From the NCBI RefSeq assembly GCF_039538065.1, contig NZ_BAABBR010000001.1, forward strand, positions 1,030,501 to 1,094,500: a DNA stretch of 64,000 nucleotides. The letters run 5' to 3'. A program made the position numbers and the translations under genes. The stretch comes from Sphingomonas rosea (GTDB lineage Bacteria > Pseudomonadota > Alphaproteobacteria > Sphingomonadales > Sphingomonadaceae). The notes beneath the pieces are model-generated. The model made no database searches, was not told where the DNA came from, and saw nothing but the letters and a program-made list of their open reading frames with translations. Within the stretch, counting starts at the first letter, position 1. Every line of letters begins with the position of its first letter. Of the stretch, positions 38,053 through 46,383 are shown piece after piece.

Positions 38053-39354
38053 CTAGAAGTGGATCGCGCCGCCGAACGACAGCACGACCGCGCGGGCCTG
38101 CTCGAGCTGGCCCGAGGTCAGCACCACGGTCTGCGCCGGCGTGCCGACATAGGCCGCGGTCGGGCGGTCGATCCGCGCCTTGGCGAAGTCGACGTAATTG
38201 GCCGCAGCGTCGAGCGTGATCGCCTTGGTCAGCGCATAGCTTCCGCCGACGCCGAGGTTCCAGCGGTTGCTGTCGGGCACCCGGGCGTCGCGTTGGCCGT
38301 CGCGGGTCGGGGTGAGCGCGCGCTGCACGCCGGCGCGCAGCGTCAACTCGGGCGAGACGGCATAGTCGACGCCGCCGGCCAGGCTCCAGCTGTTGCGATA
38401 GTTCTGCGGCAGCGCCTGATTGACCGGCGCACCGAGCGTGATGTCGTCGAACTTCTTCCAGCCGAAGCGGACGAACTGCGCGTTCACCGTCAGCTGCTCG
38501 GTCGCCTTGAGGCGGCCCGCGACGATGATCTGGTCCGGCGTGCGGAAGGTCGCGGTCACGTCGCTCAGCGTGAGGTTGTTGGCGGCCAGCGGATCCACGA
38601 GCCCGCTCACGCGCAGGTCACCGGTCAGCTTGTGACGGACCGAGGACTTGTAGGAAAGCCCGAGCGTCGCGCGCTCGTTGTGGAGCTGGACGCCCGCGGT
38701 CCAGCCGAAGTCCCAGCCGTCGCCCTTCAGCTGCTGGCTGCCGTCGGCCAGCAGCGGCGACAGGTTGGGAAGCGCGTTGCTGAGCGTCGCCTTGGCATAT
38801 TCGATGTTGAGCGCGCCGCCGACGCGGAAGTTGTCGGTTACCGCGACGCCGATCGAGGGCTGGACGTCGATCGTCCGCAGGCTGGTGCGATCGGCGCTGT
38901 AGCGGGTCCAGCTGTCGGCGTCGTAGTCGGTGGTGAAGCTGAAGGGCGAACTGATCGCGAGGCCGACCGCCACCCGGTCGTTGAGCGGGACCGCGATCGA
39001 ACCCGAGGGGAGCGCGCCATTGTTGATCGGGTTGCGCGCGACCGCATTGCCGCCCACCGGCGCGGGGAGCTGGCCCGGGCGCACGATCCGCGTGCCGGTG
39101 TCGACCACTTTGCCGTGCGGCAGGATCACCGCGACGCCCAGCGCGCCGCTCGCCTGGGTCTGGCCACCGATGGCGGCGGGGTTCCACCACAGGCTCTGCG
39201 AACCGGTGTCGGCCGCCTCGCCCGAAAAGGCCCGGCCGGCGCCGCGCACCGACTGCTCCTGGAGATAAAAGGCCTGGGCGAAGGCCGGGGTCGCGCCGAA
39301 CGCGAGGGCGAGGGTCGTCGTGGCGGCAAAAGCCGCGAAATTACGCGAAATCAT
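38053..39354 (-). CDS. OmpP1/FadL family outer-membrane transporter
   Basis: 433 residues with signal ending TPAFAQ. The FadL hatch is recognisable in FYLQEQSVRGAGRAFSGEAADTGSQSLWWNPAAIGG, including the NPA motif, followed by a 14-strand barrel and a C-terminal aromatic strand (ARAVVLSFGGAIHF). FadL proteins pass hydrophobic compounds such as long-chain fatty acids through a lateral opening. It follows the DUF2147 gene by 23 bases and probably shares its promoter. Confidence 0.9.
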   Translation of the reverse strand: MISRNFAAFAATTTLALAFGATPAFAQAFYLQEQSVRGAGRAFSGEAADTGSQSLWWNPAAIGGQTQASGALGVAVILPHGKVVDTGTRIVRPGQLPAPVGGNAVARNPINNGALPSGSIAVPLNDRVAVGLAISSPFSFTTDYDADSWTRYSADRTSLRTIDVQPSIGVAVTDNFRVGGALNIEYAKATLSNALPNLSPLLADGSQQLKGDGWDFGWTAGVQLHNERATLGLSYKSSVRHKLTGDLRVSGLVDPLAANNLTLSDVTATFRTPDQIIVAGRLKATEQLTVNAQFVRFGWKKFDDITLGAPVNQALPQNYRNSWSLAGGVDYAVSPELTLRAGVQRALTPTRDGQRDARVPDSNRWNLGVGGSYALTKAITLDAAANYVDFAKARIDRPTAAYVGTPAQTVVLTSGQLEQARAVVLSFGGAIHF

Positions 39355-39377
39355 GGAGTGTCAGACTTTCGTTGGGA

Positions 39378-39782
39378 TTAGCGAATTCGGGTCCAGGTCT
39401 GCGTCTTGCAGAGCGGGACGAAGATGCAGCCGCGAACCTGCAGCTGGTTGCCCGACGGGGTCAGCCGCGCGCTGTAGGTCTTGCCGTCCTCGGCATTGTA
39501 GATCTTGCCGCCGTTCCACACCGCGCCATCGGCCTTGAAGCCGCTGAGGATCGGGAGCCCCTTCAGGGGCCGACCGCGCAGCCCCGGATTGGCGTTGTTG
39601 ACGTCCTTGAGATTAGGATCGGCCTTGAGGCCATCCGACGTCACCAGCCGGCCGCAGACCGAGGCACCGCAGCGGCTGATCTCGACGATCCCGTTGCGGG
39701 TCTGGGTCTTCCAGAGGCCAAGGACGCCATCGGATCCGGCGGGCGCGGCCGCAAGCGCGGCGGCGAACAGGAGAAGCGACAT
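39378..39782 (-). CDS. exported DUF2147 protein
   Basis: 134 residues from the ATG that begins a short signal (MSLLLFAAALAAAPAGS). The DUF2147 core is LGLWKTQTRNGIVEISRCGASVCGRLV followed by GLPILSGFKADGAVWNGGKIYNAEDGKTYSARL and a final RGCIFVPLCKTQTWTRI; the cysteines probably form two disulfides. The family is a small periplasmic beta-barrel without a proven role. Pairing with a FadL gene suggests handling of lipids or hydrophobic compounds (inference). Confidence 0.85.
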   Translation of the reverse strand: MSLLLFAAALAAAPAGSDGVLGLWKTQTRNGIVEISRCGASVCGRLVTSDGLKADPNLKDVNNANPGLRGRPLKGLPILSGFKADGAVWNGGKIYNAEDGKTYSARLTPSGNQLQVRGCIFVPLCKTQTWTRIR

Positions 39783-39943
39783 TTTTACAGGTCTTTCGAA
39801 CAAGTTGCGAAGGAGAGGGGGCGTTCCCCAGTGCTTCTCCGCGCCTGAAAGTCCGCAAGGCGACGGTCAAGCGCCGAAGCGACCAACCGGCGATGAAAGC
39901 GACGAATGGCGGGTTGAGGCGCCGCCATCCGGCATGTGAGCGC

Positions 39944-40804
39944 TCACATGCCGGGCGCGCACCGGACGGTGAAGCCAAATTCGGGCGCCGGCGCTTCCTT
40001 GGCCGGCAACAGATATTGCAACGCCTCGGGCGATGACTGCTGGTAGATGGTGGCGTGGGCCAGTTGCGGCCGGGCAGCGAGGCAGAAGGGGAGGCCGCGC
40101 GCCTTCAGCCCCTCCACCAGTCGTCGCATCGCCGCCGGCTCTTCCGATTGCTCCCTGGCGAAGGCGAGGAACAGCCTGCGGCCGCGCTGGGCGTCGCCGA
40201 GCCGCGCCTTCGCGGTCAGCGACAGCGCTTCCTTGTCCCACCACAGGCTGGGATCGATGGCGCCGTAACCGGTGAACAGCGCCGGCTCGGCAAGATAGGT
40301 CTCGACCGCGAACAGCCCGGCGAGCGACTCCCCGAGCAAGACCGACTGCCCGTTGGTTCGATAATGCCGCTCGACCAGCGGCTTCACCCGTTCGCGCAGG
40401 AAGGCGCGGAAGCGCGCGCTGTCGCCGGCGGTCGGATATTTCTTGATGAGCGCGGCGTCTGCCGTCGCGCCGACCAGTTCGCGCCGCCGGTCGCGGGTCT
40501 CGATCCCGACCACGATAGCCTCGTCCGAGCGGCCCCAGATCCCGCCGAGCTGCACCACGCCGGCGATATGCAGCAGGTCCTGCTCGACCCCGCCGTCGAT
40601 GAGATAGAGCACCGGGTACCGTCGTGTGCGCTCCTTCGCATAGCTCGCCGGAAGCACGACATTGACCGCGCGCACGTCCCCCAGTTCGGGCGAGCGCACG
40701 GCGAAGCTCGTCCCCAGGCGGATCGGCGTCGCGATCGGCGCGGGCGCAGTCCTGGCGGCGACGAGGGCGAAAGCGCACAAAGGCAGCAGGAACAGGCGGA
40801 GCAT
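39944..40804 (-). CDS. exported esterase-like alpha/beta hydrolase (enterobactin esterase/IroE type)
   Basis: 286 residues from the ATG giving a signal peptide (MLRLFLLPLCAFALVAA). The nucleophile elbow is VLLGESLAGLFAVET, preceded by YPVLYLIDGGVEQD and RYPV-type strands; the esterase_D/putative esterase family signature RAFLRERVKPLVERHY is present. The C-terminal part contains HATIYQQSSPEALQYLL, with the likely catalytic His. Related enzymes hydrolyse siderophore or acyl esters in the periplasm; the substrate here is unknown. Divergent from the HNH gene. Confidence 0.8.
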   Translation of the reverse strand: MLRLFLLPLCAFALVAARTAPAPIATPIRLGTSFAVRSPELGDVRAVNVVLPASYAKERTRRYPVLYLIDGGVEQDLLHIAGVVQLGGIWGRSDEAIVVGIETRDRRRELVGATADAALIKKYPTAGDSARFRAFLRERVKPLVERHYRTNGQSVLLGESLAGLFAVETYLAEPALFTGYGAIDPSLWWDKEALSLTAKARLGDAQRGRRLFLAFAREQSEEPAAMRRLVEGLKARGLPFCLAARPQLAHATIYQQSSPEALQYLLPAKEAPAPEFGFTVRCAPGM

Positions 40805-40879
40805 CGGCCCTTCTCCCAATCCCGGCCCCCGGCGACAAGCCTCGGGGCACCGGCACGGCGATCGGGCGTTCGCTTGGGA

Positions 40880-41149
40880 ATGGACGCTTGCTGGCTCTGC
40901 GCCCGGCCGCTCGGCCGGCGCGTCGAATATCATCATCCGGTGCCCAAGAGCCGCGGCGGGCGCGAGACCCGGCCGGTGCACCCGATCTGCCACCGCGCGC
41001 TCCACGCGACCTTCAGCAACAAGGAACTGGCCCGGATCGGCGACGATCCTGCGGCACTCGGCCGCAATCCCGAGCTTGCGCGCTTCCTCGCCTGGGTCAT
41101 GAACAAGCCCGCCGACTTCCACGCGCCGACCCGGCGCCGGAAAGCCTAG
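40880..41149 (+). CDS. small HNH endonuclease-like protein
   Basis: 89 residues from the ATG at 40880; the open frame extends upstream only over the divergent esterase. It has a zinc CxxC (CWLCARPLG), the HNH core VEYHHPVPKSRGGRET, and PICHRALHATFSNKEL, then a short helical tail ending in basic residues. HNH minimal domains nick or cut DNA, but free-standing chromosomal copies in alphaproteobacteria have no assigned role. The stop shares CTAG with the convergent LOV kinase gene. Confidence 0.8.
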   Translation: MDACWLCARPLGRRVEYHHPVPKSRGGRETRPVHPICHRALHATFSNKELARIGDDPAALGRNPELARFLAWVMNKPADFHAPTRRRKA

Positions 41150-42918
41150 GCTTCGACCGCTCCGAAGTCCGACGGCTTGCGCCGCGCGTCATGCTGGTCT
41201 TCGCGATTGTTGAGCGCCTGCCGCACGCGGTCCAGCAGCTCGGCGCGGCGATACGGCTTGCCCAGCACATCCTTGTGGTGCCGGTCGGGGCCCGCGATCA
41301 CCAGCTCCTCATTGTAGCCGGTGGTGAGCAGGATTCCGATGTCGGGATCGCGCGCACGGACCTCGTCGGCCAGCATCAGGCCATTGATCCCGCCCGGCAT
41401 GACGAGATCGGTGAAGAGAAGGTCGAACGTGCCGGGCTCGGCTTTCTCGAACAATCGCAGCGCCGCTTCGCCGCTGTCGGCGGTGGTGACGCGATAGCCG
41501 GCCGCCTCGAGGATCTCGATCGCCAGTTCGAGCACTTCGGCGCTGTCCTCGACGACCAGCAGATGCTCGACCGGCTTGCCGCGATTCTCGATGATCGGAA
41601 CCTGGCGGTCGGGCTTGCGCTCGGTGACATCGTCGTCCTGGTCGAGCGAGACCGGGAACATCATCCGCAACAGCGCGCCCTTGCCAAGCTCGCTCTCGAT
41701 TTCGAGCCGGCCACGCGACTGCTGGACGAAGCCCGAGGCCATGGCGAGGCCGAGGCCGGTGCCCTTGCCCTGGCTCTTGGTCGTGAAGAAGGGTTCGGTC
41801 GCACGTTCGATCACATCGTCGCTCATGCCCGAGCCTTCGTCCGACACCTCGAGCGCGACATATTCGCCCTCGGGGAGCTGGCGCGCGAAGGCGTCACCGT
41901 TGAGGTGGATCGCCTTGGTCGTGATCGTCACCACGCCGCCGCCGGGCATGGCATCGCGCGCGTTCATGAGGATGTTGAGCAACGCCATTTCGAGCTGCTC
42001 GGGATCGATCATCACCCGCGGCAGGCGTCGGCGAAGATTGAGCTGGAGCTGCACCTGGCTCCCGAGCGAGCTCTCGATCACGTCGATGAAGTCGGTGACG
42101 AGATGGCTGAGGTCGGTCGGCTTGGGCGTCAGCCGGGTCTTGCGGGCGAAGGCCAGCAGCTGGCGGGTGAGCTTGGCCCCGCGGTCGGCGGCGCTGCGGG
42201 CGTTGGTGATGTAGCGCTTCGCGCGGTCGCCATCGATGCAGGACGCCAGGAGTTCGAGATTGCCGTTCACCACCTGCAGCAGGTTGTTGAAATCGTGCGC
42301 GAGCCCGGCGGTGAGCTGGCCGATCGACTCCATCTTCTGCGCCTGGCGGAAGCTCTGCTCGCTGTTCCGGCGGCGCGTGACGTCGAGCTGGCTGGCGAAC
42401 TGATAGGCGAGCTTGCCGCTTTCGTCGAACACCGGCCCGATGAAGACCGCGTTCCAGAATGGCGTGCCGTCGCGCTTGTAGTTGAGGATCTCGCAGGCGA
42501 TCGAGCCGCCGCTGTTGACCGCATCGCGCAGCGCGGCGACCGTCTCGCGGTCGGTGTTGGCGCCCTGCAGGAAGCGGCAGTTTCGCCCCAGGATTTCGCT
42601 TTCCTCATAACCGGTGAGGTCGAGAAAGGCCTTGTTGGCGAACGCGATCGGATTGTCGGGCTGGTTGGGATCGGTGAGGATCATCGGCATTCGAGTCATC
42701 TCGATCGCCGCGAAGAAGACATTGCCGCGCTCGTCGAGGCCGGGGCGCGAGATGACGCTTTCGCGCCAGTGGTTCATGCCCGGGCTCGAACCGAAGGTGC
42801 TGGTGCTGGAGCCGGTGTCGAGTTCTCCCTTGGCCGGGCGTCCGCGCGACTGGCCGTCACCCTCGATGTCGGTGGCCTTGCTTGGGTCGGACTTCGTGAT
42901 GCGCACTTCGTCGTCCAC
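41146..42918 (-). CDS. LOV-domain hybrid sensor histidine kinase
   Basis: 590 residues from GTG. A PAS/LOV domain spans about 66-185 and contains the flavin-adduct motif GRNCRFLQG with Cys114, the photoreactive residue of blue-light LOV proteins, plus [20 protein letters not shown]. The kinase core has His208 in [12 protein letters not shown] box [11 protein letters not shown] and G boxes DEGSGM and [11 protein letters not shown] receiver domain (about 452-570) has the acceptor Asp504 in [11 protein letters not shown]. The layout LOV-HK-REC matches the Pseudomonas syringae LOV hybrid kinase. It probably signals blue light; its target regulator is not in the window. Confidence 0.9.
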   Translation of the reverse strand: MDDEVRITKSDPSKATDIEGDGQSRGRPAKGELDTGSSTSTFGSSPGMNHWRESVISRPGLDERGNVFFAAIEMTRMPMILTDPNQPDNPIAFANKAFLDLTGYEESEILGRNCRFLQGANTDRETVAALRDAVNSGGSIACEILNYKRDGTPFWNAVFIGPVFDESGKLAYQFASQLDVTRRRNSEQSFRQAQKMESIGQLTAGLAHDFNNLLQVVNGNLELLASCIDGDRAKRYITNARSAADRGAKLTRQLLAFARKTRLTPKPTDLSHLVTDFIDVIESSLGSQVQLQLNLRRRLPRVMIDPEQLEMALLNILMNARDAMPGGGVVTITTKAIHLNGDAFARQLPEGEYVALEVSDEGSGMSDDVIERATEPFFTTKSQGKGTGLGLAMASGFVQQSRGRLEIESELGKGALLRMMFPVSLDQDDDVTERKPDRQVPIIENRGKPVEHLLVVEDSAEVLELAIEILEAAGYRVTTADSGEAALRLFEKAEPGTFDLLFTDLVMPGGINGLMLADEVRARDPDIGILLTTGYNEELVIAGPDRHHKDVLGKPYRRAELLDRVRQALNNREDQHDARRKPSDFGAVEA

Positions 42919-43084
42919 GTTATTCTACTACTCCGGCTCGTTTGGGGCGCGCGTACACGGTTCCCCCTAACGTGAGCGACATTACAGAATCCCTTGGCGA
43001 ACAAATGGTTCCGATTCCGAACGCATTGCGTCACGCGACGCAGGGGCTAAGCTTCCCGCCGTCCGCGTCAAGCAGGGGGAAGTA

Positions 43085-43588
43085 ATGCAGGTTAAATTTT
43101 TGTGCCTCGTCGGGGCACTCGCGCTGGCGTCGTGCGGCAGCGAGACAGCCAAGCCCAAGGCGGCCGCCGCACCGGCCAAGATCCCGGCCGGCACCTATGA
43201 GGTGACCGCCACGGTCAAGAGCCTCGTCTCGGCCGACAAGACACCGGTCCCGACCTTCGCCAAGGCTGGCGACGTCATCAAGACCACCGGCTGCGTCGGC
43301 GACGACGGGCTCCCGGCGCCCGAGCTCTTTGCCACCAAGGGCGACACCTGCCGGCTGGAGAACCCCTATGCGCGGTCGGGCCGGATGAACCTCACCTACA
43401 ATTGCAACCGCCCGGGCAAAGGCAGCGTGATGACCATGGTCGACGGCAGCTACACCGCCGACGGCTTCACCGGCACGCTCGAAGGAACGAGCAGCTTCCC
43501 CGGCGACGGCGACTTCAAGCTGGTCGAGGAGATTGTCGCGAAGAAGACCTCGGACCAGTGCACCGCTCCCGCGGCGAAGAAGGCCTGA
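43085..43588 (+). CDS. DUF3617-type exported lipoprotein
   Basis: 167 residues. A lipoprotein signal ends ALALASCGSET, so the Cys after the signal should be lipidated. The mature part fits DUF3617: KIPAGTYEVTATVKSL, then TTGCVGDDG, DTCRLENPYARSGRMNLTYNCNRPGKGSVMTMVDGSYTADGFTGTL, with four cysteines likely in disulfides. The family is common in sphingomonads and has no known function. A GGGGGAAGTA site precedes the ATG. Confidence 0.8.
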   Translation: MQVKFLCLVGALALASCGSETAKPKAAAAPAKIPAGTYEVTATVKSLVSADKTPVPTFAKAGDVIKTTGCVGDDGLPAPELFATKGDTCRLENPYARSGRMNLTYNCNRPGKGSVMTMVDGSYTADGFTGTLEGTSSFPGDGDFKLVEEIVAKKTSDQCTAPAAKKA

Positions 43589-43593
43589 CGAAC

Positions 43594-43626
43594 GAAAAAG
43601 GGGCGGCGGACTGGTCCAGCCGCCCC
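43594..43626. terminator. terminator between DUF3617 and NTF2-like genes
   Basis: An eight-base stem, GGGGCGGC and GCCGCCCC, with an 11-base loop. On the - strand it is followed by TTTTTCGTT, so it mainly ends the NTF2-like gene; it also lies just after the convergent DUF3617 stop. Confidence 0.75.
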
Positions 43627-43686
43627 GCTACCGATGCTGGCTCGCCGCGGAACCCGTCCGGCCGGACGGTCCCGCGGCAGCCATCC

Positions 43687-44178
43687 TTATTCGCTGATCG
43701 GCATCATCGAGCTGTGGAGATGGGCGATCTTCCACGCTCCGTCCTCCATCTTGTAGATGAAGGTGTAGCGCGCCTTGACGTTGTTGCGCACGCCACTGTT
43801 CTGGTTGGTCAGCGCCACCGTCCACGTGCCGGTCCGGACCAGCATGTCGCAGCCCTGGCGGACGTTGCTCGTGGTGATGGTTCCGACCGGCTTGCCCTTG
43901 AGGAACGAGACGAAATAGTCGCGGATGCCCGCGCGGTCGGTGCGCGGCACGTTCGACACGGTCGCCAGCAGCACCGCGTCGCGGCTGAACAGGTCGGTCA
44001 CCGTGTCGGGATTGCCCGACGCCCAGGCCGCGTTGAAGCGGGCGAACTGGTCATCCGCGGTGGTGGCGCCGACGGGGACGCAGCGGGCCGTCTGGCTCGT
44101 GGCCGAGGCCCCGGCGGGGACGGCGAGGGCGGCCAGCGACCCGGCGGCGATCATGACGGCAGGCTTCACGAAATTCAC
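43687..44178 (-). CDS. exported SnoaL/NTF2-like protein (SgcJ/EcaC type)
   Basis: 163 residues with a signal (MIAAGSLAALAVPAGASAT) and an NTF2-like fold: DDQFARFNAAWASGNPDTVTDLFSRDAVLLATVSN, GIRDYFVSFLKGKPVGTI, and YTFIYKMEDGAWKIAHLHSS. The SgcJ/EcaC branch is annotated as oxidoreductase in some databases, but the fold is a general pocket scaffold and no catalytic set is evident. Two cysteines (CVPVG, GCDML) could pair. It lies downstream of TerC but behind a terminator. Confidence 0.82.
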   Translation of the reverse strand: MNFVKPAVMIAAGSLAALAVPAGASATSQTARCVPVGATTADDQFARFNAAWASGNPDTVTDLFSRDAVLLATVSNVPRTDRAGIRDYFVSFLKGKPVGTITTSNVRQGCDMLVRTGTWTVALTNQNSGVRNNVKARYTFIYKMEDGAWKIAHLHSSMMPISE

Positions 44179-44215
44179 GCAATCTCTCCTTCGGTTGGTC
44201 GTGGTGGAGACAGGG

Positions 44216-44250
44216 AAAAGCCGGGCCGGCCGGCCACCCCCGGCCGGCCC
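44216..44250 (-). terminator. terminator after TerC gene
   Basis: An 11-base perfect stem (GGGCCGGCCGG and CCGGCCGGCCC, loop CCACCC) begins 16 bases past the TerC stop; on the - strand it is followed by CGGCTTTTCCC. Confidence 0.75.
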
Positions 44251-44265
44251 GCAGCGGGGGGAGGT

Positions 44266-45339
44266 CTAGTGCGCCCGGTCCCCCGGCAGCTGGTCGAGCC
44301 TGGCCCCGGCGGGCTCGGGACCCTTGTCGGCCGGCCAGTTCGGCTCGGGCTGGCCGCGCGTCTTCCACAGCGAATAGAAGACGCCGCCCGCGATCAGGCC
44401 CGCGGTCACGCCGAGGCTGAGCAGCGGTGGGAACTTGCCGCCATCCAAGAGGAAATCGGCGACGAAGATCTTGGCGCCGATGAACACCAGCACCAGCGCC
44501 AGCGCATATTTCAGATAGTGGAAGCGGTGCACCATCGCGGCCAGCGCGAAGTAGAGCGCGCGAAGGCCGAGGATCGCCATGATGTTCGAGGTGTAGACGA
44601 TGAAGGTGTCGGTGGTGATCGCGAACACCGCCGGCACGCTGTCGACCGCGAACACGAGGTCGGCGAGGTTGATCACCACCAGCGCCAGGAACAAGGGCGT
44701 CGCCGCGCGGACCAGCTTGCCGGTCTTCTCGTCAGGCACCTTCACGAAGAAGTGCTGGTCGTGAAGCTCCTTCGTGACCCGCATGTGGCGGCTGATGAAG
44801 CGGATCACCGGATTGCCCTCGATGTCCATCGGCTTGTCGCCCGCGAACAGCATCTTGATGCCCGTCACCACCAGGAAGGCGGCGAAGATGTAGAGCACCC
44901 AGTGATACTGCTGGACCACCGCCGCGCCGACGCCGATCATGATGCCGCGCAGGATGATCACCGCGACGATGCCCCACAGGAGCGCGCGATACTGATATTT
45001 CGCGGGAATCGCGAAATAGGTGAAGATCAGGCTGATCACGAAGACGTTGTCGATCGACAGCGCCTTTTCGATGAAGAAGGCGGTGTAATATTTGAGCGCG
45101 AGGTCCGCGCCCGCCTCCGCGCCGAGCGAAGCCGTTTTCTGGAAATAGACCCAGACGCCGAACAGCAGGGCGAGGCCGATGTAGAAGGCCGACAGCTTGA
45201 GGCTTTCGGCGATGCCCATTTCGCGATCCTCCTTGTGGAGGATCCCGAGATCGAGCGCGGTCAGGCCCGCGACCACCCCGATGAAGGACAGCCAGAACCA
45301 GACGGGGGTGCCGAGCCAGTCGGCAAACAGGAATTCCAT
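44266..45339 (-). CDS. TerC family integral membrane protein
   Basis: 357 residues with nine or so membrane helices. The TerC/Alx hallmarks are present: FFIEKALSIDNVFVISLIF with the acidic EKALSIDN motif and LADLVFAVDSVPAVFAITTDTFIVYTSNI, its second repeat. Relatives export manganese (Alx, MeeE/F-type) or give tellurite resistance. The gene is preceded by DUF2490, 50 bases apart, and both sit behind a long structured leader. The C-terminal 35 residues are Pro/Asp-rich and cytoplasmic. Mn export is the most likely role, from family knowledge only. Confidence 0.9.
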   Translation of the reverse strand: MEFLFADWLGTPVWFWLSFIGVVAGLTALDLGILHKEDREMGIAESLKLSAFYIGLALLFGVWVYFQKTASLGAEAGADLALKYYTAFFIEKALSIDNVFVISLIFTYFAIPAKYQYRALLWGIVAVIILRGIMIGVGAAVVQQYHWVLYIFAAFLVVTGIKMLFAGDKPMDIEGNPVIRFISRHMRVTKELHDQHFFVKVPDEKTGKLVRAATPLFLALVVINLADLVFAVDSVPAVFAITTDTFIVYTSNIMAILGLRALYFALAAMVHRFHYLKYALALVLVFIGAKIFVADFLLDGGKFPPLLSLGVTAGLIAGGVFYSLWKTRGQPEPNWPADKGPEPAGARLDQLPGDRAH

Positions 45340-45389
45340 GGGGTCGTCTCCTCAGCGCGCGGCCGCACGCCGGGAGGCGGGCCGCGGGG

Positions 45390-46040
45390 CTAGAGCTTGA
45401 AGGTGAGGTTGAGCGTCGGCGCGTGGCCGACCACGTCGGGCCGGTTCTTGCGGATGCTCTGCTGGCGCGTGTAGCCGACGCCGAGATCCATCTTCCCGAA
45501 GGTCTTCTGGAAGCCGACGAAGGTGCGCAGGCCGGTCAGCCCGGTATCGCCGGTCGCCGAGGTCGCGCGCAGCGTGAAGAAGCCTTCCGCATTGGCGGCC
45601 AGCGCCCAGTCCTTGGGCTTGTCGGTCAGCGGAATGGCCACGCCGATGCGTTGCCGGAGCCGCCAGCCGGTCCGGTCGCGCCCGTCGATCATCCGTTGCT
45701 CGAGCCGCGTACGGCCCTTGAGCCCGAGCTTCGAATCCAGCGTGTAGCTGGCCTGCTCGATGATCCGCGTCTCGAGGTCCGCGCCTTCCTTGGAGCGATG
45801 CAGCCCGAGCGACAGCGAGGTCGCCTTGCTGATCTTCCGCCCCAGCCAGATGCGATAGATGTGGCTGTCGCCCGCAGGGCTCTCGCGGAAGCGCTGCTGG
45901 GTCTGGAATTCGACAAAGGTCTTCTTGTCGAGGTCGTGGCTGAGCGTCAGGTCCGACCACCATTCGAGCTGGTCGTCCGCGGCCAGCGCCGGGGTTGCGG
46001 TCAGCAGCGCGAGCGCGCCCGCGAAGATGGTCGTTTTCAT
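45390..46040 (-). CDS. exported DUF2490 protein
   Basis: 216 residues from the ATG that begins MKTTIFAGALALLTATPALA; the open frame extends 18 codons upstream without a signal. The mature protein is strand-rich (WWSDLTLSHDLDKKTFVEFQTQQRF, HIYRIWLGRKISKATSLSLGLHR) with charged alternation and a terminal aromatic/hydrophobic strand (APTLNLTFKL), as in outer-membrane barrels. DUF2490 has no known function. It is the first gene of a DUF2490-TerC pair, perhaps linking an outer-membrane channel to an inner-membrane metal exporter (inference). Confidence 0.82.
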   Translation of the reverse strand: MKTTIFAGALALLTATPALAADDQLEWWSDLTLSHDLDKKTFVEFQTQQRFRESPAGDSHIYRIWLGRKISKATSLSLGLHRSKEGADLETRIIEQASYTLDSKLGLKGRTRLEQRMIDGRDRTGWRLRQRIGVAIPLTDKPKDWALAANAEGFFTLRATSATGDTGLTGLRTFVGFQKTFGKMDLGVGYTRQQSIRKNRPDVVGHAPTLNLTFKL

Positions 46041-46100
46041 GATGGTGTCCCCGTCCTTGCGGGGCCAGGCCGCCCGCCGCCGCCCCATCATCACAGGCGC

Positions 46101-46118
46101 ATGACACTATCGTGTCAT
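46101..46118. promoter_or_regulatory. 18-base palindrome near the DUF2490 start
   Basis: ATGACACTATCGTGTCAT: seven-base half sites ATGACAC and GTGTCAT around four bases. It lies 60 bases before the DUF2490 ATG. The spacing suits a TetR/GntR-type dimer, but no such regulator is adjacent. It could also fold as a hairpin. Confidence 0.5.
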
Positions 46119-46253
46119 TCGCGTGCAAGTTCGAAGTCGCGCGATCTCCCGGCGGCCAGTCCTTGGTCGTCATAAGCTCCTCAATCAGGCTCGTGGTTCA
46201 GCCGATCGGAGCATCGTCAGTGAAGATGGGGGCGAGGACGCCGGGCCAGGTCA

Positions 46254-46270
46254 CATCGGATGATCCGATG
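46254..46270. repeat. leader palindrome A
   Basis: CATCGGATGATCCGATG, a seven-base stem with a TGA centre on the + strand. It shares layout with palindrome B 38 bases away. Confidence 0.5.
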
Positions 46271-46291
46271 CGGTCCGACATCACGTGCTCC

Positions 46292-46310
46292 CGGCCGAAT
46301 GATTCGGCCG
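46292..46310. repeat. leader palindrome B
   Basis: CGGCCGAATGATTCGGCCG, an eight-base stem with a TGA centre. Its GAATGATTC core is the same as in the Fur-like boxes at 50244-50290. Confidence 0.5.
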
Positions 46311-46343
46311 CGAACGCGCCAGAGGGGCCCGGTCCGCGGAGAC

Positions 46344-46372
46344 TATATATCCTGACCGGACGAAAAGTTCAA
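46344..46372 (-). promoter_or_regulatory. sigma-70-type promoter for DUF2490-TerC
   Basis: On the - strand TTGAAC (46367-46372) is followed after exactly 17 bases by TATATA (46344-46349). It lies 12 bases past the stop of the TonB-like gene and about 300 bases before the DUF2490 start, implying a leader of roughly that length. Confidence 0.6.
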
Positions 46373-46383
46373 ATTATCGCCGA

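Larger units (their letters stand above)
46041..46383 (-). other. long leader region of the DUF2490-TerC operon
   Basis: Some 340 bases without a supported full-length gene. It holds a promoter at its far end, two short palindromes with an identical TGA centre, an 18-base palindrome near the coding start, and a 27-codon ORF (46281 to 46198, MSDRIGSSDVTWPGVLAPIF, preceded by GGGAG). A second ATG at 46171-46173 follows TTGAGGAG. No match to the known yybP-ykoY manganese riboswitch was seen. Confidence 0.55.

Noticed and set aside
42919..43084. EcfG-type (GGAAC-N16/17-CGTT) stress promoter near the LOV kinase
   Set aside because: GGAAC elements are present on the - strand, but no CGTT at the required spacing.
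45352..46173. A 273-codon - strand ORF with a GAGGAG ribosome site over the DUF2490 gene
   Set aside because: Beyond the first 30 codons it is only an out-of-frame reading of DUF2490. The start region is kept as part of the leader observation, not as a gene.
46041..46383. yybP-ykoY manganese riboswitch before TerC
   Set aside because: I looked for its conserved loops on the - strand and did not find them; the region has other palindromes instead.
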